Source: Enhydrobacter sp. (GTDB taxonomy: Bacteria > Pseudomonadota > Alphaproteobacteria > Reyranellales > Reyranellaceae). Taken from it: a DNA stretch of 64,000 nt. A model generated the notes under the pieces. It was not told where the DNA came from, ran no database searches, and was given only the letters and a program-made list of their open reading frames with translations. Position numbers and translations under genes: made by a program. Location of the stretch: contig NZ_CP126889.1 in the NCBI RefSeq assembly GCF_030246845.1, positions 3,467,001-3,531,000 on the forward strand, given 5' to 3'. Below are positions 35,410 to 45,976 of the stretch, one piece after another (the stretch's first letter is position 1; every line of letters begins with the position of its first letter).

Positions 35410-36360
35410 ATGGAAAAGCGCAAGCTCGGCAAGTCGGGCATCGAGATCGCGCCCATCGCCTTCGGCGGCAACGTGTTCGGCTGGACCGCCGATGAGGCGA
35501 CGTCGCACCGGCTGCTCGACGCCTTCGTCGATGCGGGCTTCTCCTTCGTCGATACCGCCGACGTCTACTCGCGCTGGGCGCCCGGCAACAAGGGCGGCGA
35601 ATCGGAGACGGTGATCGGAAGCTGGCTCAAAAAGGACAAGAGCAAACGCGACAGGATCGTGCTTGCCACCAAATGCGGCATGGGCCTGCCCTCGCGGGCG
35701 CTGTCGCGCAGTCACATCGTGGAGTCGGTCGACGCCTCGCTGAAGCGGTTGAACACCGACCGCATCGACCTCTTCCAGTCGCACAAGGACGACAAGGATA
35801 CGCCGCAGGAGGAGACGCTCTCCACCTACGCCGAGCTGATCAAGGCGGGCAAGATCCGCGCCATCGGCGCCTCCAACTTCGAGGCGCCGCGGCTTGCCGA
35901 GGCGGCGAGGATCGCCGGGGAGAAGGGCCTGCCGCGCTACGAGAGCCTGCAGCCGCACTACAACCTGATGGAGCGCGGCCTGTTCGAGGGCGCGCTGGAG
36001 AACGAGTGCCTGAAGGAGGGGATCGGAGTCATCCCGTACTACTCGCTGGCCAGCGGCTTCCTGTCGGGCAAGTATCGGTCGGACGCCGATCTCGCCAAGA
36101 GCAAGCGCGGCGCCGGCGTGAAGAAATACCTGAACGACAAGGGCTTCGCTGTGCTGAAGGCGCTCGACGGGGCGGCCAAGAAGCACAATGCCAGCAACAC
36201 GCAGGTGGCGCTCGCCTGGCTGATGCAGCGCAAATCGATCACCGCGCCGATCGTGAGCGCGACCAGCCTCGCCCAGCTCGAGGACCTGATCGCGGCGCCC
36301 CGCGTCGAGCTCGACGCCGAGTCGGTCGCGGCCATCGACAAGGCGAGCGCGCCAGGCTGA
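35410..36360 (+). CDS. Aldo/keto reductase
   Basis: A 316-residue NADPH-dependent aldo/keto reductase. The catalytic tetrad is complete: Asp48 and Tyr53 (FVDTADVYSRW), Lys88 (VLATKCG) and His125 (LFQSHKDD). ALAWLMQRKSITAPIVSATS near 260-280 is the NADP-binding end of the barrel. It belongs to the YajO/Tas-like group acting on small aldehydes or keto-sugars. AGGAGG lies 8-10 bases before the ATG. It follows the MscS gene by 28 bases and may be cotranscribed with it. Confidence 0.92.
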   Translation: MEKRKLGKSGIEIAPIAFGGNVFGWTADEATSHRLLDAFVDAGFSFVDTADVYSRWAPGNKGGESETVIGSWLKKDKSKRDRIVLATKCGMGLPSRALSRSHIVESVDASLKRLNTDRIDLFQSHKDDKDTPQEETLSTYAELIKAGKIRAIGASNFEAPRLAEAARIAGEKGLPRYESLQPHYNLMERGLFEGALENECLKEGIGVIPYYSLASGFLSGKYRSDADLAKSKRGAGVKKYLNDKGFAVLKALDGAAKKHNASNTQVALAWLMQRKSITAPIVSATSLAQLEDLIAAPRVELDAESVAAIDKASAPG

Positions 36361-36475
36361 TGGCGGGTCAAAGGAAGGGCAATCGCATATGACGAAGAAG
36401 CCTGGCTGACACGAACGGGTGGTCAGGACTGGTTCATCGGCGGTAGCCTTGGGGGCAAAGGGGAAGGGAAGGCCA

Positions 36476-37549
36476 ATGCTCGTCTTTCGTCAGCTTTTCG
36501 ACCCGACCTCGTCGACCTACACCTATCTCCTGGGTGATCGCGCCAGCGCCGAAGCGGTGCTGATCGATCCCGTCTTCGAGCAGGTGAGACGGGATGCGGC
36601 GCTGATCGCCGAGCTCGGCCTCAGGCTCCTGTGGACGCTGGAAACCCATGTCCACGCCGATCACGTCACCGGAGCGTGGCTGCTGAAGAACCGCCTGGGC
36701 AGCCAGATCGCAGTCTCCGCCGCGGCCGGCGTGACGGGCGCCGACTGGCTCCTGCAGGACGGCGACCGGGTGCGGTTCGGCAAGCGCTCGCTCGAGGTGC
36801 GGTCGACGCCCGGCCACACCAACGGCTGCATCACCTACGTCCTCGACGACGAGACCATGGCCTTCACCGGCGATTGCGTGCTGATCCGCGGATCCGGACG
36901 GACCGACTTCCAGCAGGGTGACGCGCGGGCGCTTTACCGCTCGGTGCGGTCGCGCATCTTCTCGCTGCCCGAGACCTGCCTGCTCTATCCGGCGCACGAC
37001 TATCGCGGGCTCACCGTGACGAGCGTGGCCGAGGAGAAGCAGCACAATCCGCGGCTGGGCGGCGAGGCGGGCGAGGCCGACTATGTCGGCTACATGAAGA
37101 ACCTCGACCTGCCGCATCCCAAGAAGATCGACGAGGCGGTGCCGGCCAATCTGCGCTGCGGGCAGCCGGGCAACGAGGCGTCGTCCGCGCTTGATCCCGA
37201 CTGGGCGCCGCTGCGCTTCACCTTCGGCGGCGTCTGGGAGGTCGAGCCGCACTGGCTCGAGGAGAATCTCGGCGCCGTGCGCGTGCTCGACGTGCGCGAG
37301 CCCGAGGAGTTCTCGGGCCCGCTCGGCCATATCCGCGGCGCCGTGCTCGTGCCGCTGGGAGAGCTTGCCCAGCGGGCGAAGGAGCTGCCCAAGGACAAGC
37401 CCATCGTCGCGGTCTGCCGTGCCGGCAGCCGCTCGGCCCATGCCACTGCCATCTTGCAGAAGGCGGGCTTCACCGACGTGGCGAACCTCCCCGGCGGCAT
37501 GCTGCGCTGGCGCGGCGAGGGCCGCGGCGTCGAGGGTGGCGCCCTGTAG
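36476..37549 (+). CDS. Persulfide dioxygenase-rhodanese fusion
   Basis: A 357-residue two-domain enzyme. Residues 1-230 are an ETHE1-type metallo-beta-lactamase fold: THVHADH (His58, His60, Asp62, His63), STPGHTNGC and TGDCVLIRG give the iron site. Residues about 265-357 are a rhodanese domain with the active-site Cys314 in [12 protein letters not shown]. Such fusions oxidise glutathione persulfide to sulfite and move the sulfur on, removing sulfide-derived persulfides. I start at ATG 36476 ([10 protein letters not shown]), with AAGG upstream. The decayed cyclase begins 9 bases later. Confidence 0.92.
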   Translation: MLVFRQLFDPTSSTYTYLLGDRASAEAVLIDPVFEQVRRDAALIAELGLRLLWTLETHVHADHVTGAWLLKNRLGSQIAVSAAAGVTGADWLLQDGDRVRFGKRSLEVRSTPGHTNGCITYVLDDETMAFTGDCVLIRGSGRTDFQQGDARALYRSVRSRIFSLPETCLLYPAHDYRGLTVTSVAEEKQHNPRLGGEAGEADYVGYMKNLDLPHPKKIDEAVPANLRCGQPGNEASSALDPDWAPLRFTFGGVWEVEPHWLEENLGAVRVLDVREPEEFSGPLGHIRGAVLVPLGELAQRAKELPKDKPIVAVCRAGSRSAHATAILQKAGFTDVANLPGGMLRWRGEGRGVEGGAL

Positions 37550-37558
37550 GAGCGGGGG

Positions 37559-39716
37559 ATGGATATCCGCGGCTGGCTGGAGCGATTGGGGCTTGGGCAG
37601 TACGCGGACACCTTCGTTGCCAATCACATCGATGCGACGCTGCTCGGAACGTTGACGGCCGACGATCTGCGCGAGCTCGGCATCGACTCGGTCGGTCATC
37701 GCAAACGACTGCTGGCGGCGATCGCGGCGTTCGAGCAGGCGCCCGCTGCCGGGCCGGCTGCGGAGGCCGATCGCCGTCAGGTGGCTGTCCTGTTCGCCGA
37801 TCTTTGCGGCTTCACCGAGCTGTCGGCGCGGATCGGCGCCGAGGATGTGCGGATTGTCGTCGAGAAATTCCTGGCCCGTGCGGACGAGGTGGTCGCCGAG
37901 TTCGGCGGATCGGTGGACAAGCATATCGGCGACGCTGTGATGGCGCTGTTCGGCGCTCCGGTTGCGCACGAGGACGATTGCTGGCGGGCCGTCTCGGCGG
38001 CCGATGCCCTGCAGCGCTCGATGCCGGCGCTGTCGACGCATTTCGGCCGGCCGCTCGCGACCCATGTCGGCATCGCGCTGGGCGAGGTGGTGGCCGGCGA
38101 GATCGGAGGCAGTGTCCGGCGCGACTACACGGTGCTCGGCGACACCGTCAATCTGGCGGCGCGGCTGGTCGCCGTCGCGGGGCCGGGCGAGATCCTGCTC
38201 AGCGATCCGGCGGCGCGTGTGCTTGCCGGCCGGGTGCGGCTCGTCGATGCCGGTCTGCGCGGCGCAACGGCTGCATGCATTGGCTGCCGACTGGTACGGC
38301 GAGAGCGAGGCCGATCTGCGCGCCCAGCATCTCGATCGGGCCGGAGATCCCCGGGCCGCGGCGGCCTATCGCGTGGCGAGCGAGCGGCTGCGCGCATCCG
38401 GTCGGATCGCGCTCGCCCTCCAGCGCGCAAGGCGCGGCCTCGAGCTCGCACGGGAGGGCGAGCAGGTCGTTCCCCTGTCGCTGCTCGCCGGTCATCTGAT
38501 GTTGGATCTCGGCGTGCCGCACGAAGCCTTGAGCCGGTTTCGTGACGTCGTCGGGCTGGCAAGAGGTGATGCACAGATCGCCGAGGTGGAGTTGGGGCTG
38601 GCCTCCGCCATGCGCATCACCGATGACCTGCCCGGCGCCGAGCAAGCCGTCCAGCGGGCGCAGGCGGCGGCCGAGCGCGGCGGCCATATCGAGCTCGAAT
38701 CGCGCTGTCGTCATCTGCGCGGGAATCTCCTGTTCCCTCTGGGCCGGGTCGACGACTGCATGGTCGAGCACCGTGCCGCCCTGGCATTGGCCGAGCGGGC
38801 CCAATCGCCGGAGCTGGTCGCGCGGGCCCTGGGCGGCCTCGCGGATGCATTCTATGCCCAGGGCCGCATGCGGTCGGCGCGCGACGCTCTCGAGCGCTGC
38901 ATCGGCGCCGCGCGGGCGGCGGGCGCCGCCAGCGTCGAGATCGCCAACCGGCCGATGATGGCCTTCGCCGAAAGCTGCATGCTGCAGCTCGACAGGGCGC
39001 GAGAGCTCGCCGAGCAGGCGCGCCTGCTCGCGCTGCAGGCGCGGAACGGCCGCGCGGAGCTGATCGCCTTGCATGGTCTGATGGTTGCCGCCATCGAGGC
39101 GGAGGATCCGGAAGCGGGGCTGCCGCACGTCGCGCGATCGCAACAGATCGTCGCCGAGCTCGGCGCCTGGCGCTTCGAGGCCGAGAATCTCGTTTTCGGT
39201 GCGCAGCTCGAGCATGCCGCCGGCCGGCCGGACCTCGCCGCGCGGATGGCGCGCGAGGCGGTGTCGCTTTGCCGCGACCATGCGATGGCCTATCTCGGCG
39301 GCCTTGTTTTCGGCATGGGCGCCGCGCTGACCGACGATCCGTCCGAGCGCGATTCGTGGCTGGAGAAGGGCGATGCCCTGCTGTCGGCTCCGTCGCTCGG
39401 GCATAACCATCTCTTCTTCCGGCGCTATGCCATCGATGCCTCGCTGAAAGCCGGCCGGGCGGCGGAGATGCGACGCCACGCGCATGCCCTGCGGGCGTTC
39501 GTTGCCGCCGAACCGAATCCGTTCGTCGACCTCGTTGTCCAGCGCGCCCTGTTGCTGGCCGATGCCCTCGATGGCCGCCTGGAGCCGGCAGGCCGGGCCG
39601 ACCTTTCCCAACTCGGCGAGCGGGCCTTGCGCGCCGGGTATCGGCAGCTTGCCGGGGCGATGCTGGCGGTCTTGCAACAGGAGCGGCGAGCGTCGCCGCG
39701 GCCGGCAGCGGATTAA
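37559..39716 (+). pseudogene. Decayed SAM-cyclase-TPR protein lacking its ATPase domain
   Basis: The first frame (37559 to about 38260) encodes a SAM domain (residues 1-60, starting MDIRGWLERLGLGQYAD) and a class III nucleotidyl cyclase with FADLCGFTEL, KHIGDAVMALFG and LGDTVNLAARL. It then shifts into arginine-rich nonsense and stops at 38545. From about 38265 another frame runs to 39716 with RLHALAADWYGESEADLRAQ and a TPR-like helical repeat region. In the intact relative at 41052 these parts are separated by a roughly 400-residue AAA-type ATPase. One deletion removing the ATPase and shifting the frame explains this. The cyclase half alone may still be made. Confidence 0.75.
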
Positions 39717-39823
39717 GTTTTGCGGACTAAGTTTTCCGTTGTGTGCGGTCGGTCACAGTAAACCCGGGTCCGTCGCCCTAGCGTCGCCTCGCAAGCCACT
39801 CTCGGTCTTGCAGGAGGCAGCGA

Positions 39824-41002
39824 ATGGACACCATGATTGCGGGCTATGACGTCCTGTCGGACGACCTGCTCAAGCGTTTTGCCGGGCGTGTCGGCACCTA
39901 CGATCGCGAGAATCGCTTCTTCAAGGAGGATTTCGAGGATCTGAAGCGCTCTGGCTACCTTACGATCTGTGTTCCCAAGGAGCTGGGAGGAAAGGGCTTC
40001 AGCCTGGCCGAGTTCTGCCGCCAGCAGCGGCGTCTGGCCTACTATGCGCCGGCGACGGCGCTCGGCGTCAACATGCATCTCTACTGGGTGGGACTCGCCG
40101 CCGACCTCTACCGCGCTGGCGACCGCTCGCTCGAATGGATGCTGCGCGAGGCCGCGGCCGGCGAGATCTTCGCCGCCGGCCATGCCGAGCGCGGCAACGA
40201 CATCCCCGTGCTGCTCGCGACCACCACGGCCAAGAAGGTCGACGGCGGCTTCGCCTTCACCGGCCGCAAGATGTTCGGCAGCCTGGCGCCGGTATGGACC
40301 CGCTACGGCCTGCACGGGTTGTGGGCCGACGCGCCGGGCGGCCCCAAGGTCGTGCACGGCTTCCTGCCGCGCAACGCCAAGGGCTACCGCATCGTCGAGA
40401 CCTGGGACACGCTCGGCATGCGCGCCACGCGCAGCGACGACGTGCTGCTCGAGGAAGCCTTCGTGCCTGAAAAGTACATGGCCCGCACCTTGCCGGCCGG
40501 CGGCGCCGACGCCTTCGTGGTGGCGATCTTCGCCTGGGCGCTGCTGGGCTTCGCCAACATCTACTGTGGCATCGCCGAGCGGGCGCGCGACCTGGTGCTG
40601 CCGGCGATCAAGGGCAAGGGCTCGATGGGCCTCACCCGCAGCATGGCCTACCATCCCGGTGTGCAGCACGGCGTCGCGGAGATGGTGATGGCGCTCGACA
40701 CGATCGCCCCGCTTCTCGACCACGTGGCCAACGACTGGTCGAACGGCGTCGACCATGGCGCCGCCTGGCCGGCCAAGATCGTCTCGGCCAAGGCCCATGC
40801 CGTCGAGACCTGCTGGAAGATCGTCGATCTCGCGATGGAGCTGTCCGGCGGCACGGGCATGTTCAGGTCGAACGAGCTCGAGCGGCTGTTCCGCGATGCG
40901 CGCTGTGGTCGCTTCCATCCGGCGAACGCGATCCTGGCTCACGAGATCGTCGGCAAGACCGCCCTCGGCATCGACCTCGGCGAGCAGCCGCGCTGGGGGT
41001 GA
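39824..41002 (+). CDS. Acyl-CoA dehydrogenase family protein
   Basis: A 392-residue flavoprotein of the acyl-CoA dehydrogenase superfamily. LTICVPKELGGKGFSLAEF near residue 47, HAERGNDIP near 125, KMFGSLAP near 152, LGMRATRSDDVLLEEAFVP near 204 and ELSGGTGMFRSNELERLFRD near 345 follow the family pattern. The position of the catalytic glutamate is not obvious, so it could be a monooxygenase-like member instead of a true beta-oxidation enzyme. A ribosome binding site (AGGAGG) precedes the ATG. It stands alone between two cyclase genes. Confidence 0.87.
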   Translation: MDTMIAGYDVLSDDLLKRFAGRVGTYDRENRFFKEDFEDLKRSGYLTICVPKELGGKGFSLAEFCRQQRRLAYYAPATALGVNMHLYWVGLAADLYRAGDRSLEWMLREAAAGEIFAAGHAERGNDIPVLLATTTAKKVDGGFAFTGRKMFGSLAPVWTRYGLHGLWADAPGGPKVVHGFLPRNAKGYRIVETWDTLGMRATRSDDVLLEEAFVPEKYMARTLPAGGADAFVVAIFAWALLGFANIYCGIAERARDLVLPAIKGKGSMGLTRSMAYHPGVQHGVAEMVMALDTIAPLLDHVANDWSNGVDHGAAWPAKIVSAKAHAVETCWKIVDLAMELSGGTGMFRSNELERLFRDARCGRFHPANAILAHEIVGKTALGIDLGEQPRWG

Positions 41003-41051
41003 TCGGGGGGCCGATACCTGCCAGACTGAGGCGTTCCCTCGGGGAGGGCGC

Positions 41052-44000
41052 ATGGCCGAAGATATCGAGCGCTGGCTCGCGGAGCTGGGCCTCGGCAGGT
41101 ATGCCGAGGCCTTCGCCGCCAACGGCGTCGATTGGGACGTGCTGGCCGACCTCACCGAGAAGGACCTCGAGTCGCTCGGCCTGCTGCTGGGCGATCGCAA
41201 GCGCCTCCTGCGCGCCATTGGCCTGCTCGACGGCGCGAACACGCCGGCGCCGCGCCGTGCCGTCGACGGGGCGGAGCGGCGGCAGATCACCGTGATGTTC
41301 GTCGACCTCGTGGACTCGACGCCGCTTTCCGAGCGCCTCGATCCCGAGGACATGCGCGCGCTTCTGCAGAGCTTCCACGGCCTGTGCGCGGCGGCCGTCG
41401 AGGCCCATGGCGGGCATGTGGCCCGCTACATGGGCGACGGCATCCTGGTCTATTTCGGCTACCCGCAGGCGCACGAGGACGATGCCGCGCGCGCCGTCCA
41501 TGCCGGCCTCGGCATCCTGGAGAACCTGCGCGCGGCCAACGACCGCCAGGGCGAGCCCGGCACCCGGCTGAGCGCGCGCATCGGCATCTATACCGGGCTC
41601 GTGGTGGTGGGCGAAGTGGGCGCGGGCCCGGCGCGCGACCAGGACGCGATCACCGGCGAGACGCCCAACATCGCCAACCGCCTGCAGACCGAGGCGGCGG
41701 CCGACTCGGTCGTCATCGGCGACGCCACCCAGCGGCTGGTGGAGGGCCTGTTCGAGCTCGAGGATCTGGGCCCGCGCCGGCTCAAGGGCGTCGGCCATCC
41801 CGTCGGCATCTACCGTGTCCTCGGCGAAAGCGGCGCGGTCGACCGGTTCGGTCTGCGCGCCCGCACCCGCCGCAGCATGACGCCGCTGGTGGGGCGCGAA
41901 GCCGAGCTCGACATGCTGCGCCGCCGCTGGCAGCAGGCCCGGGATGGCGAGATGCGTTGCGTCCTGCTGGGCGGCGAGGCCGGCATCGGCAAGTCGCGGC
42001 TGCTGCGCGCCCTGCGCGACAGCCTGAAGGGCGAGGCGCACGAATTCCTGCCGCTGTTCTGCACCTCCCACCATTCGAACAGCGCCTTCTGGCCGGTGCT
42101 GGACTGGTTCCGGCGCATCTTGCGCTACGGCGCGCCCTCCCGCCCGCAAGCCGGCACCGTCCCGCTCGACCGGATCGTGGGACCACTCGACCTCGACATG
42201 ACCGAGGCGATGCCAATCCTGGAAGCCTTCCTCGACCTGCCGGGCGACGAGCGCTATCCGCCGGCCGACCCTGCCGCGCCCTCCTTCCGCCGCCAGTTGA
42301 TCGACGTCCTGGTGAAGATGATGGGGGCGACGGCACGGCGGAGGCCGCTGCTGCTGGCGGTCGAGGACGCCCACTGGATCGACCCGTCGACGCTGGAGTT
42401 CCTGCAGCAGGTGCAGGAGCAGCTGCCGGCCGCGCGCGTCATGCTGCTGATCACCGCCCGGCCGACCTTCAAGCCGGCCTGGATCTATCCGCAGTTCGTC
42501 CAGATCAATCTCGACCGCCTGTCGCGGCGCGAGCGCGTGGTCATGGTCGAGCGCCTGGTCGGCGGCGATCGCGTGCTGCCCGAGCCGGTGCTGGCCGAGA
42601 TCGTGGCCAAGACCGACGGCATCCCCCTGTTCGTCGAGGAGCTGACCAAGGCGGTGCTGGAGGGCGGCGTGCTGCGCGAGACCGAGGCGGCCTACGAACT
42701 CGTCGGGTCGCTCAGGACCATCGCCATTCCCGATACCCTGCAGGGCTCGCTGATGGCACGCCTGGACCGGCTCGACGCCGAGGCGCGCGAGGTGGCGCAG
42801 ATTGGCGCCACGATCGGACGGGAATTCTCGACCCGCCTGCTGGCGCGGCTGGCCGGCCGCCCGGAGGAGGAGCTCGGCGCGCCGCTGGCGCGTCTGGTGG
42901 CGGCGGAGATCGTCGTGCCGGCGACAGTCGAATCCTTCGCCGGACCGTCGCACGTGTTTCGCCACGTCCTCATCCAGGAGGCAGCCTACCAGTCGCTGCT
43001 GCTGGCGCGCCGACGCCAGTATCACGTGGCGGTCGCCGAGGCGATCGAGGCCCATTTCCCGGAAACCGCCGCGATGCAGCCGGAGACTGTCGCCCAGCAT
43101 TGGACGTCGGCCGACCGCGTCGACGAGGCGATCGAGTGGTGGCGCCGTGCCGGCGAGCGCGCCTTCGTCCGCAGCGCCTACCAGGAAGCCGTCGCCCACT
43201 TCCAGCGCGGCGTCGAGCTTGCGGAGCGCCAGCCGGGTGAGACAAGGGATCGCTATCAGCGGGCGCTTCCCCTCCTGCTGGCGCGCGGTGACGCCGAAAC
43301 CAAGGCGACCATCCTCTCCGCCGGCGCCACCTATCTGGAATGTCTCCGCATCGCCCGCCGCGAAAATCTGCCGGCGTTGATGGTCCTGGCGGCGCTGAAG
43401 TACGCCGATTCGGAGGTCTACGTCTCCGCGCCCAGCAAGACATCGGTCGCTGTGCTCGACGAGACCTTGGCGGTGGTCGGCGAGGGCACGCTCGATCGCT
43501 GCCGGGTGCTGAGCCGGCTGGCCAAGGCGCTGCTGTCGACCGGCGAGACGGAGCGCGGGCGCGAGGTCCTGCACGAGGCCCGCCAGATGGCCGAGCGGCT
43601 GAACGACCGGCGCAGCCTGTACGAAGTTCTGGTCAGTGATCTCATGCCCAATGCCGGCCCGCCGCCCAGCGGACCCGCGGTCGAGGAGCGGCGGCAGGCG
43701 CTGGCGCTGGTTTGGGAAATCGCCGAGGAGTTCGAGTCGATCCTGAAGATGCAGGCGCTGTCGCGCTCCAGCGCGGGCTTCCTCGAGATCGGTGACATCG
43801 AGGGATTCGAAAGAACCGCGCGGATGCAGCAGGAGATCGCGCAGACGACCCGCGCCAGTTTCGACAAATGGCTCGCGGCGAACGCCAACGCAATGCGTGG
43901 GATCGTCCAGGGGACCTTTGGCGATGCCGAACGATCATCCCTGGAGGCGCTGAATGCCTTGAGCGGTCTCGACGTCGATTTTCCGCTGGGCATCCACGGC

Positions 44001-44624
44001 ATGCAGATGTTCACGATCCGGCGCGAGCAGGGCCGGCTGACCGAGGTGGCGCCGCTGGTGAAGCGCTTCATTCGCGAGAATCCGGACAATGCCATATGGC
44101 GGCCAGGCCTGATGCTGATCGCCAGCGATCTCGGCTTCGAGGGCCAGGCGCGGCGCAACTTCGACATGATGGCGGAAACGGGCTTTGCGTTGCCGCTCGA
44201 CAGCAAGCGCACGGTGACGCTCGCCTATCTCGCCGAGGTCTGCGCGCGGCTGGGTGACGTCCGTCGCGCCAGCCAGATTCGCGAGCTCCTCCTGCCATAC
44301 CGCGATCTCGCCGTCGTCGTGCCGATCCATGCGCTCTGTTGCGGCGCCGCGGCGCGCTATCTCGGCATGCTGTCCACGACGATGGGAGACTGGCCGTCGG
44401 CGGAGCGCTATTTCGAGACGGCGCTTGCGATCGAGGAGAGGATGAAGGCATGGCCGTGGCTTGCCCACACCCGGCACGAATATGCCGCGATGCTGTTGGC
44501 GCGCGGACGGCCGCAAGATAGAGTCCGGGCCGGAGAGTTGCATGACATGTCGCTGGCGGCGGCCGACCGGCTGGGGATGGGGCGCCTGCGCCAGCGTCTC
44601 CTGGGTTCGGCCGCGGCGGCCTGA
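41052..44624 (+). CDS. SAM-domain adenylate/guanylate cyclase with AAA ATPase and TPR region
   Basis: A 1190-residue multidomain signalling protein. A SAM domain (1-60, IERWLAELGLGRYAEAF) is followed by a class III cyclase (about 75-265) with FVDLVDST, YMGDGILVYFG and the NIANRL Asn/Arg pair. Then comes a STAND/AAA-type ATPase with Walker A GEAGIGKSRLL near 308 and Walker B LLAVEDAHWIDP near 435. A helical TPR-like region makes up the rest to the end. The architecture suggests a cyclase gated by ATP-driven assembly. All motifs look intact, unlike the decayed paralogue at 37559. ATG 41052 is preceded by GGGGAGGG. A DUF4242 gene follows by 24 bases. Confidence 0.9.
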   Translation: MAEDIERWLAELGLGRYAEAFAANGVDWDVLADLTEKDLESLGLLLGDRKRLLRAIGLLDGANTPAPRRAVDGAERRQITVMFVDLVDSTPLSERLDPEDMRALLQSFHGLCAAAVEAHGGHVARYMGDGILVYFGYPQAHEDDAARAVHAGLGILENLRAANDRQGEPGTRLSARIGIYTGLVVVGEVGAGPARDQDAITGETPNIANRLQTEAAADSVVIGDATQRLVEGLFELEDLGPRRLKGVGHPVGIYRVLGESGAVDRFGLRARTRRSMTPLVGREAELDMLRRRWQQARDGEMRCVLLGGEAGIGKSRLLRALRDSLKGEAHEFLPLFCTSHHSNSAFWPVLDWFRRILRYGAPSRPQAGTVPLDRIVGPLDLDMTEAMPILEAFLDLPGDERYPPADPAAPSFRRQLIDVLVKMMGATARRRPLLLAVEDAHWIDPSTLEFLQQVQEQLPAARVMLLITARPTFKPAWIYPQFVQINLDRLSRRERVVMVERLVGGDRVLPEPVLAEIVAKTDGIPLFVEELTKAVLEGGVLRETEAAYELVGSLRTIAIPDTLQGSLMARLDRLDAEAREVAQIGATIGREFSTRLLARLAGRPEEELGAPLARLVAAEIVVPATVESFAGPSHVFRHVLIQEAAYQSLLLARRRQYHVAVAEAIEAHFPETAAMQPETVAQHWTSADRVDEAIEWWRRAGERAFVRSAYQEAVAHFQRGVELAERQPGETRDRYQRALPLLLARGDAETKATILSAGATYLECLRIARRENLPALMVLAALKYADSEVYVSAPSKTSVAVLDETLAVVGEGTLDRCRVLSRLAKALLSTGETERGREVLHEARQMAERLNDRRSLYEVLVSDLMPNAGPPPSGPAVEERRQALALVWEIAEEFESILKMQALSRSSAGFLEIGDIEGFERTARMQQEIAQTTRASFDKWLAANANAMRGIVQGTFGDAERSSLEALNALSGLDVDFPLGIHGMQMFTIRREQGRLTEVAPLVKRFIRENPDNAIWRPGLMLIASDLGFEGQARRNFDMMAETGFALPLDSKRTVTLAYLAEVCARLGDVRRASQIRELLLPYRDLAVVVPIHALCCGAAARYLGMLSTTMGDWPSAERYFETALAIEERMKAWPWLAHTRHEYAAMLLARGRPQDRVRAGELHDMSLAAADRLGMGRLRQRLLGSAAAA

Positions 44625-44648
44625 TCAATCCGATTTGTGGGGACGGAG

Positions 44649-44909
44649 ATGCGACGCTACGTGATCGAGCGGAACTTTGCCGACCAGCTCGAGGCCTCCA
44701 AGGAGGCCAACGACATGATCCGCCGTGTCAACGACGAGGAGGGGATCAAGTGGCTCTTCTCCTTCTTGAGCGCCGACCGGAAGAAGACCTATTGCCTTTA
44801 CGAGGCGCCCAACGAGGAGGCCATCCGCATCGCCGCCCGCCGCGCCGGCTTGCCGGCCGACGTGATCGTCGAGGTCAGCCAGGAGATACGGCCCGACATG
44901 TTCGACTAG
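44649..44909 (+). CDS. DUF4242 family small protein
   Basis: An 86-residue DUF4242 protein: a ferredoxin-like fold starting MRRYVIERNF, with KTYCLYEAPNEEAIRIAARR near residue 46 and the ending EVSQEIRPDMFD. Related proteins are dimeric and some bind nickel. The function here is unknown. It follows the cyclase gene by 24 bases, with GGACGGAG before the ATG, so it is probably in the same transcript. Confidence 0.82.
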   Translation: MRRYVIERNFADQLEASKEANDMIRRVNDEEGIKWLFSFLSADRKKTYCLYEAPNEEAIRIAARRAGLPADVIVEVSQEIRPDMFD

Positions 44910-44946
44910 GTGCCAGAAGGGCGCCTTGTTGCGAAACGGATGGGAT

Positions 44947-45792
44947 TCATGGGCTGACTACACGCGCGGCGCCGGCAAGGGACGCCGCGGATCTCCGCTC
45001 GCCGGGTTGGGCCGCAACATCTCCGCGCATGTACGCCTGCGGGCTGCACCCCATGTCGCTGCGGAACGCGTAGACGAACGCCGACGTCGATCCGTAGCCG
45101 AGTTCCATCGCGGTCTGTGTCACGCTCAAGCCGCCGCCCATGAGCTCGATCGACTTGAACAGACGGAGCCGCCGTCGCCAGGAGCGAAGGCTCATGCCCA
45201 GTTCCGCCTCGAAGCGGCGCGCCAGCGTGCGCCCCGACATGCCGAGCTCGCGGCCCCACGCCTCGGAGCTGCGTGGGTCGGCTGGCTCCCCGTACAGCGT
45301 CTCACAAAGCTTTCCGAGCGATGCGTCGCGCGGCCAGGGCAGCGCACCGGCCAGGGGTGGTGCGCGCCGCAACTGGTCGAGGATCAGGTCCGTCACGCGG
45401 CGCGAGTAGCCGTCATGATCCTCCTGGCCCTCGATCTCGGCCGCCTCGACGATGAGAGCCCTCAGCAAGGGCGAGACGCCGAACACTGTCGGGCTCGCGG
45501 GAAGGCCCTTGCCGGCCTCATCGGCGATCCACAGGCTGCGGAACTCCGCGCCCAGCAACGAGCCGACACGGTGCGGCAGGCCGGTGGGCAACCAAACGGC
45601 CTGCTCGGGCGAGATCACCAGGGACTGGCCCTCCACCGCTACCGTCAGCACCCCCGAGATCGCATAGGCCATCTGGTGCCAGGCATGCGCATGCTCCGGA
45701 AAATAGTGCCGCGCCGAGATGGATTGCGCCCGCACGGTCATGGGGCGAGGCGGCATCACCCCGGGCGGCGCAGCGATCGTCTCCCACCGCAT
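44947..45792 (-). CDS. AraC-family transcriptional regulator
   Basis: A 281-residue regulator. The N-terminal cupin (HYFPEHAHAWHQMAYAISG near residues 29-47, then VWLPTGLPHRV) senses a small ligand. The C-terminal pair of helix-turn-helices includes GMSGRTLARRFEAELGMS near 190 and QTAMELGYGSTSAFVYAFRS near 230. The cupin pattern resembles regulators such as NimR that control a divergent MFS exporter. Exactly such a gene starts 185 bases away on the other strand, so it probably controls that transporter. Confidence 0.9.
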   Translation of the reverse strand: MRWETIAAPPGVMPPRPMTVRAQSISARHYFPEHAHAWHQMAYAISGVLTVAVEGQSLVISPEQAVWLPTGLPHRVGSLLGAEFRSLWIADEAGKGLPASPTVFGVSPLLRALIVEAAEIEGQEDHDGYSRRVTDLILDQLRRAPPLAGALPWPRDASLGKLCETLYGEPADPRSSEAWGRELGMSGRTLARRFEAELGMSLRSWRRRLRLFKSIELMGGGLSVTQTAMELGYGSTSAFVYAFRSDMGCSPQAYMRGDVAAQPGERRSAASLAGAARVVSP

Positions 45793-45976
45793 CGCCTATG
45801 CTCTCCTTTGTCGTTTATTCTACATAATCTGTCTGTCAGTCGAAAGACAGCCACACGGGAAGCCGATATGCCTTGGCCAGTTGACGGTCGCGGTCATGCC
45901 GCCTGGCCACCGCACCGTCGCCCATCGCCACTCGTCGACGCTGGCCGACGCCGCCGCGCCGTCAAGAACGAAAGCC

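Noticed and set aside
33234..35471. A long open frame antisense to the MscS channel, continuous with acyl-CoA synthetase copy 2
   Set aside because: Only the part below 33233 resembles a protein family and has a start matching its paralogue. The upstream part is the charge-rich mirror of a clear channel gene, a GC-rich codon artefact.
38250..38280. Programmed frameshift joining cyclase and TPR parts
   Set aside because: No slippery sequence with a following hairpin is apparent, and the intact paralogue shows that a whole domain is missing here, which fits deletion better.
40863..43574. A 900-codon open frame antisense to the SAM-cyclase-ATPase gene
   Set aside because: It shows no family motif, is His/Gln/Arg-rich, and the plus strand carries intact cyclase and Walker motifs.
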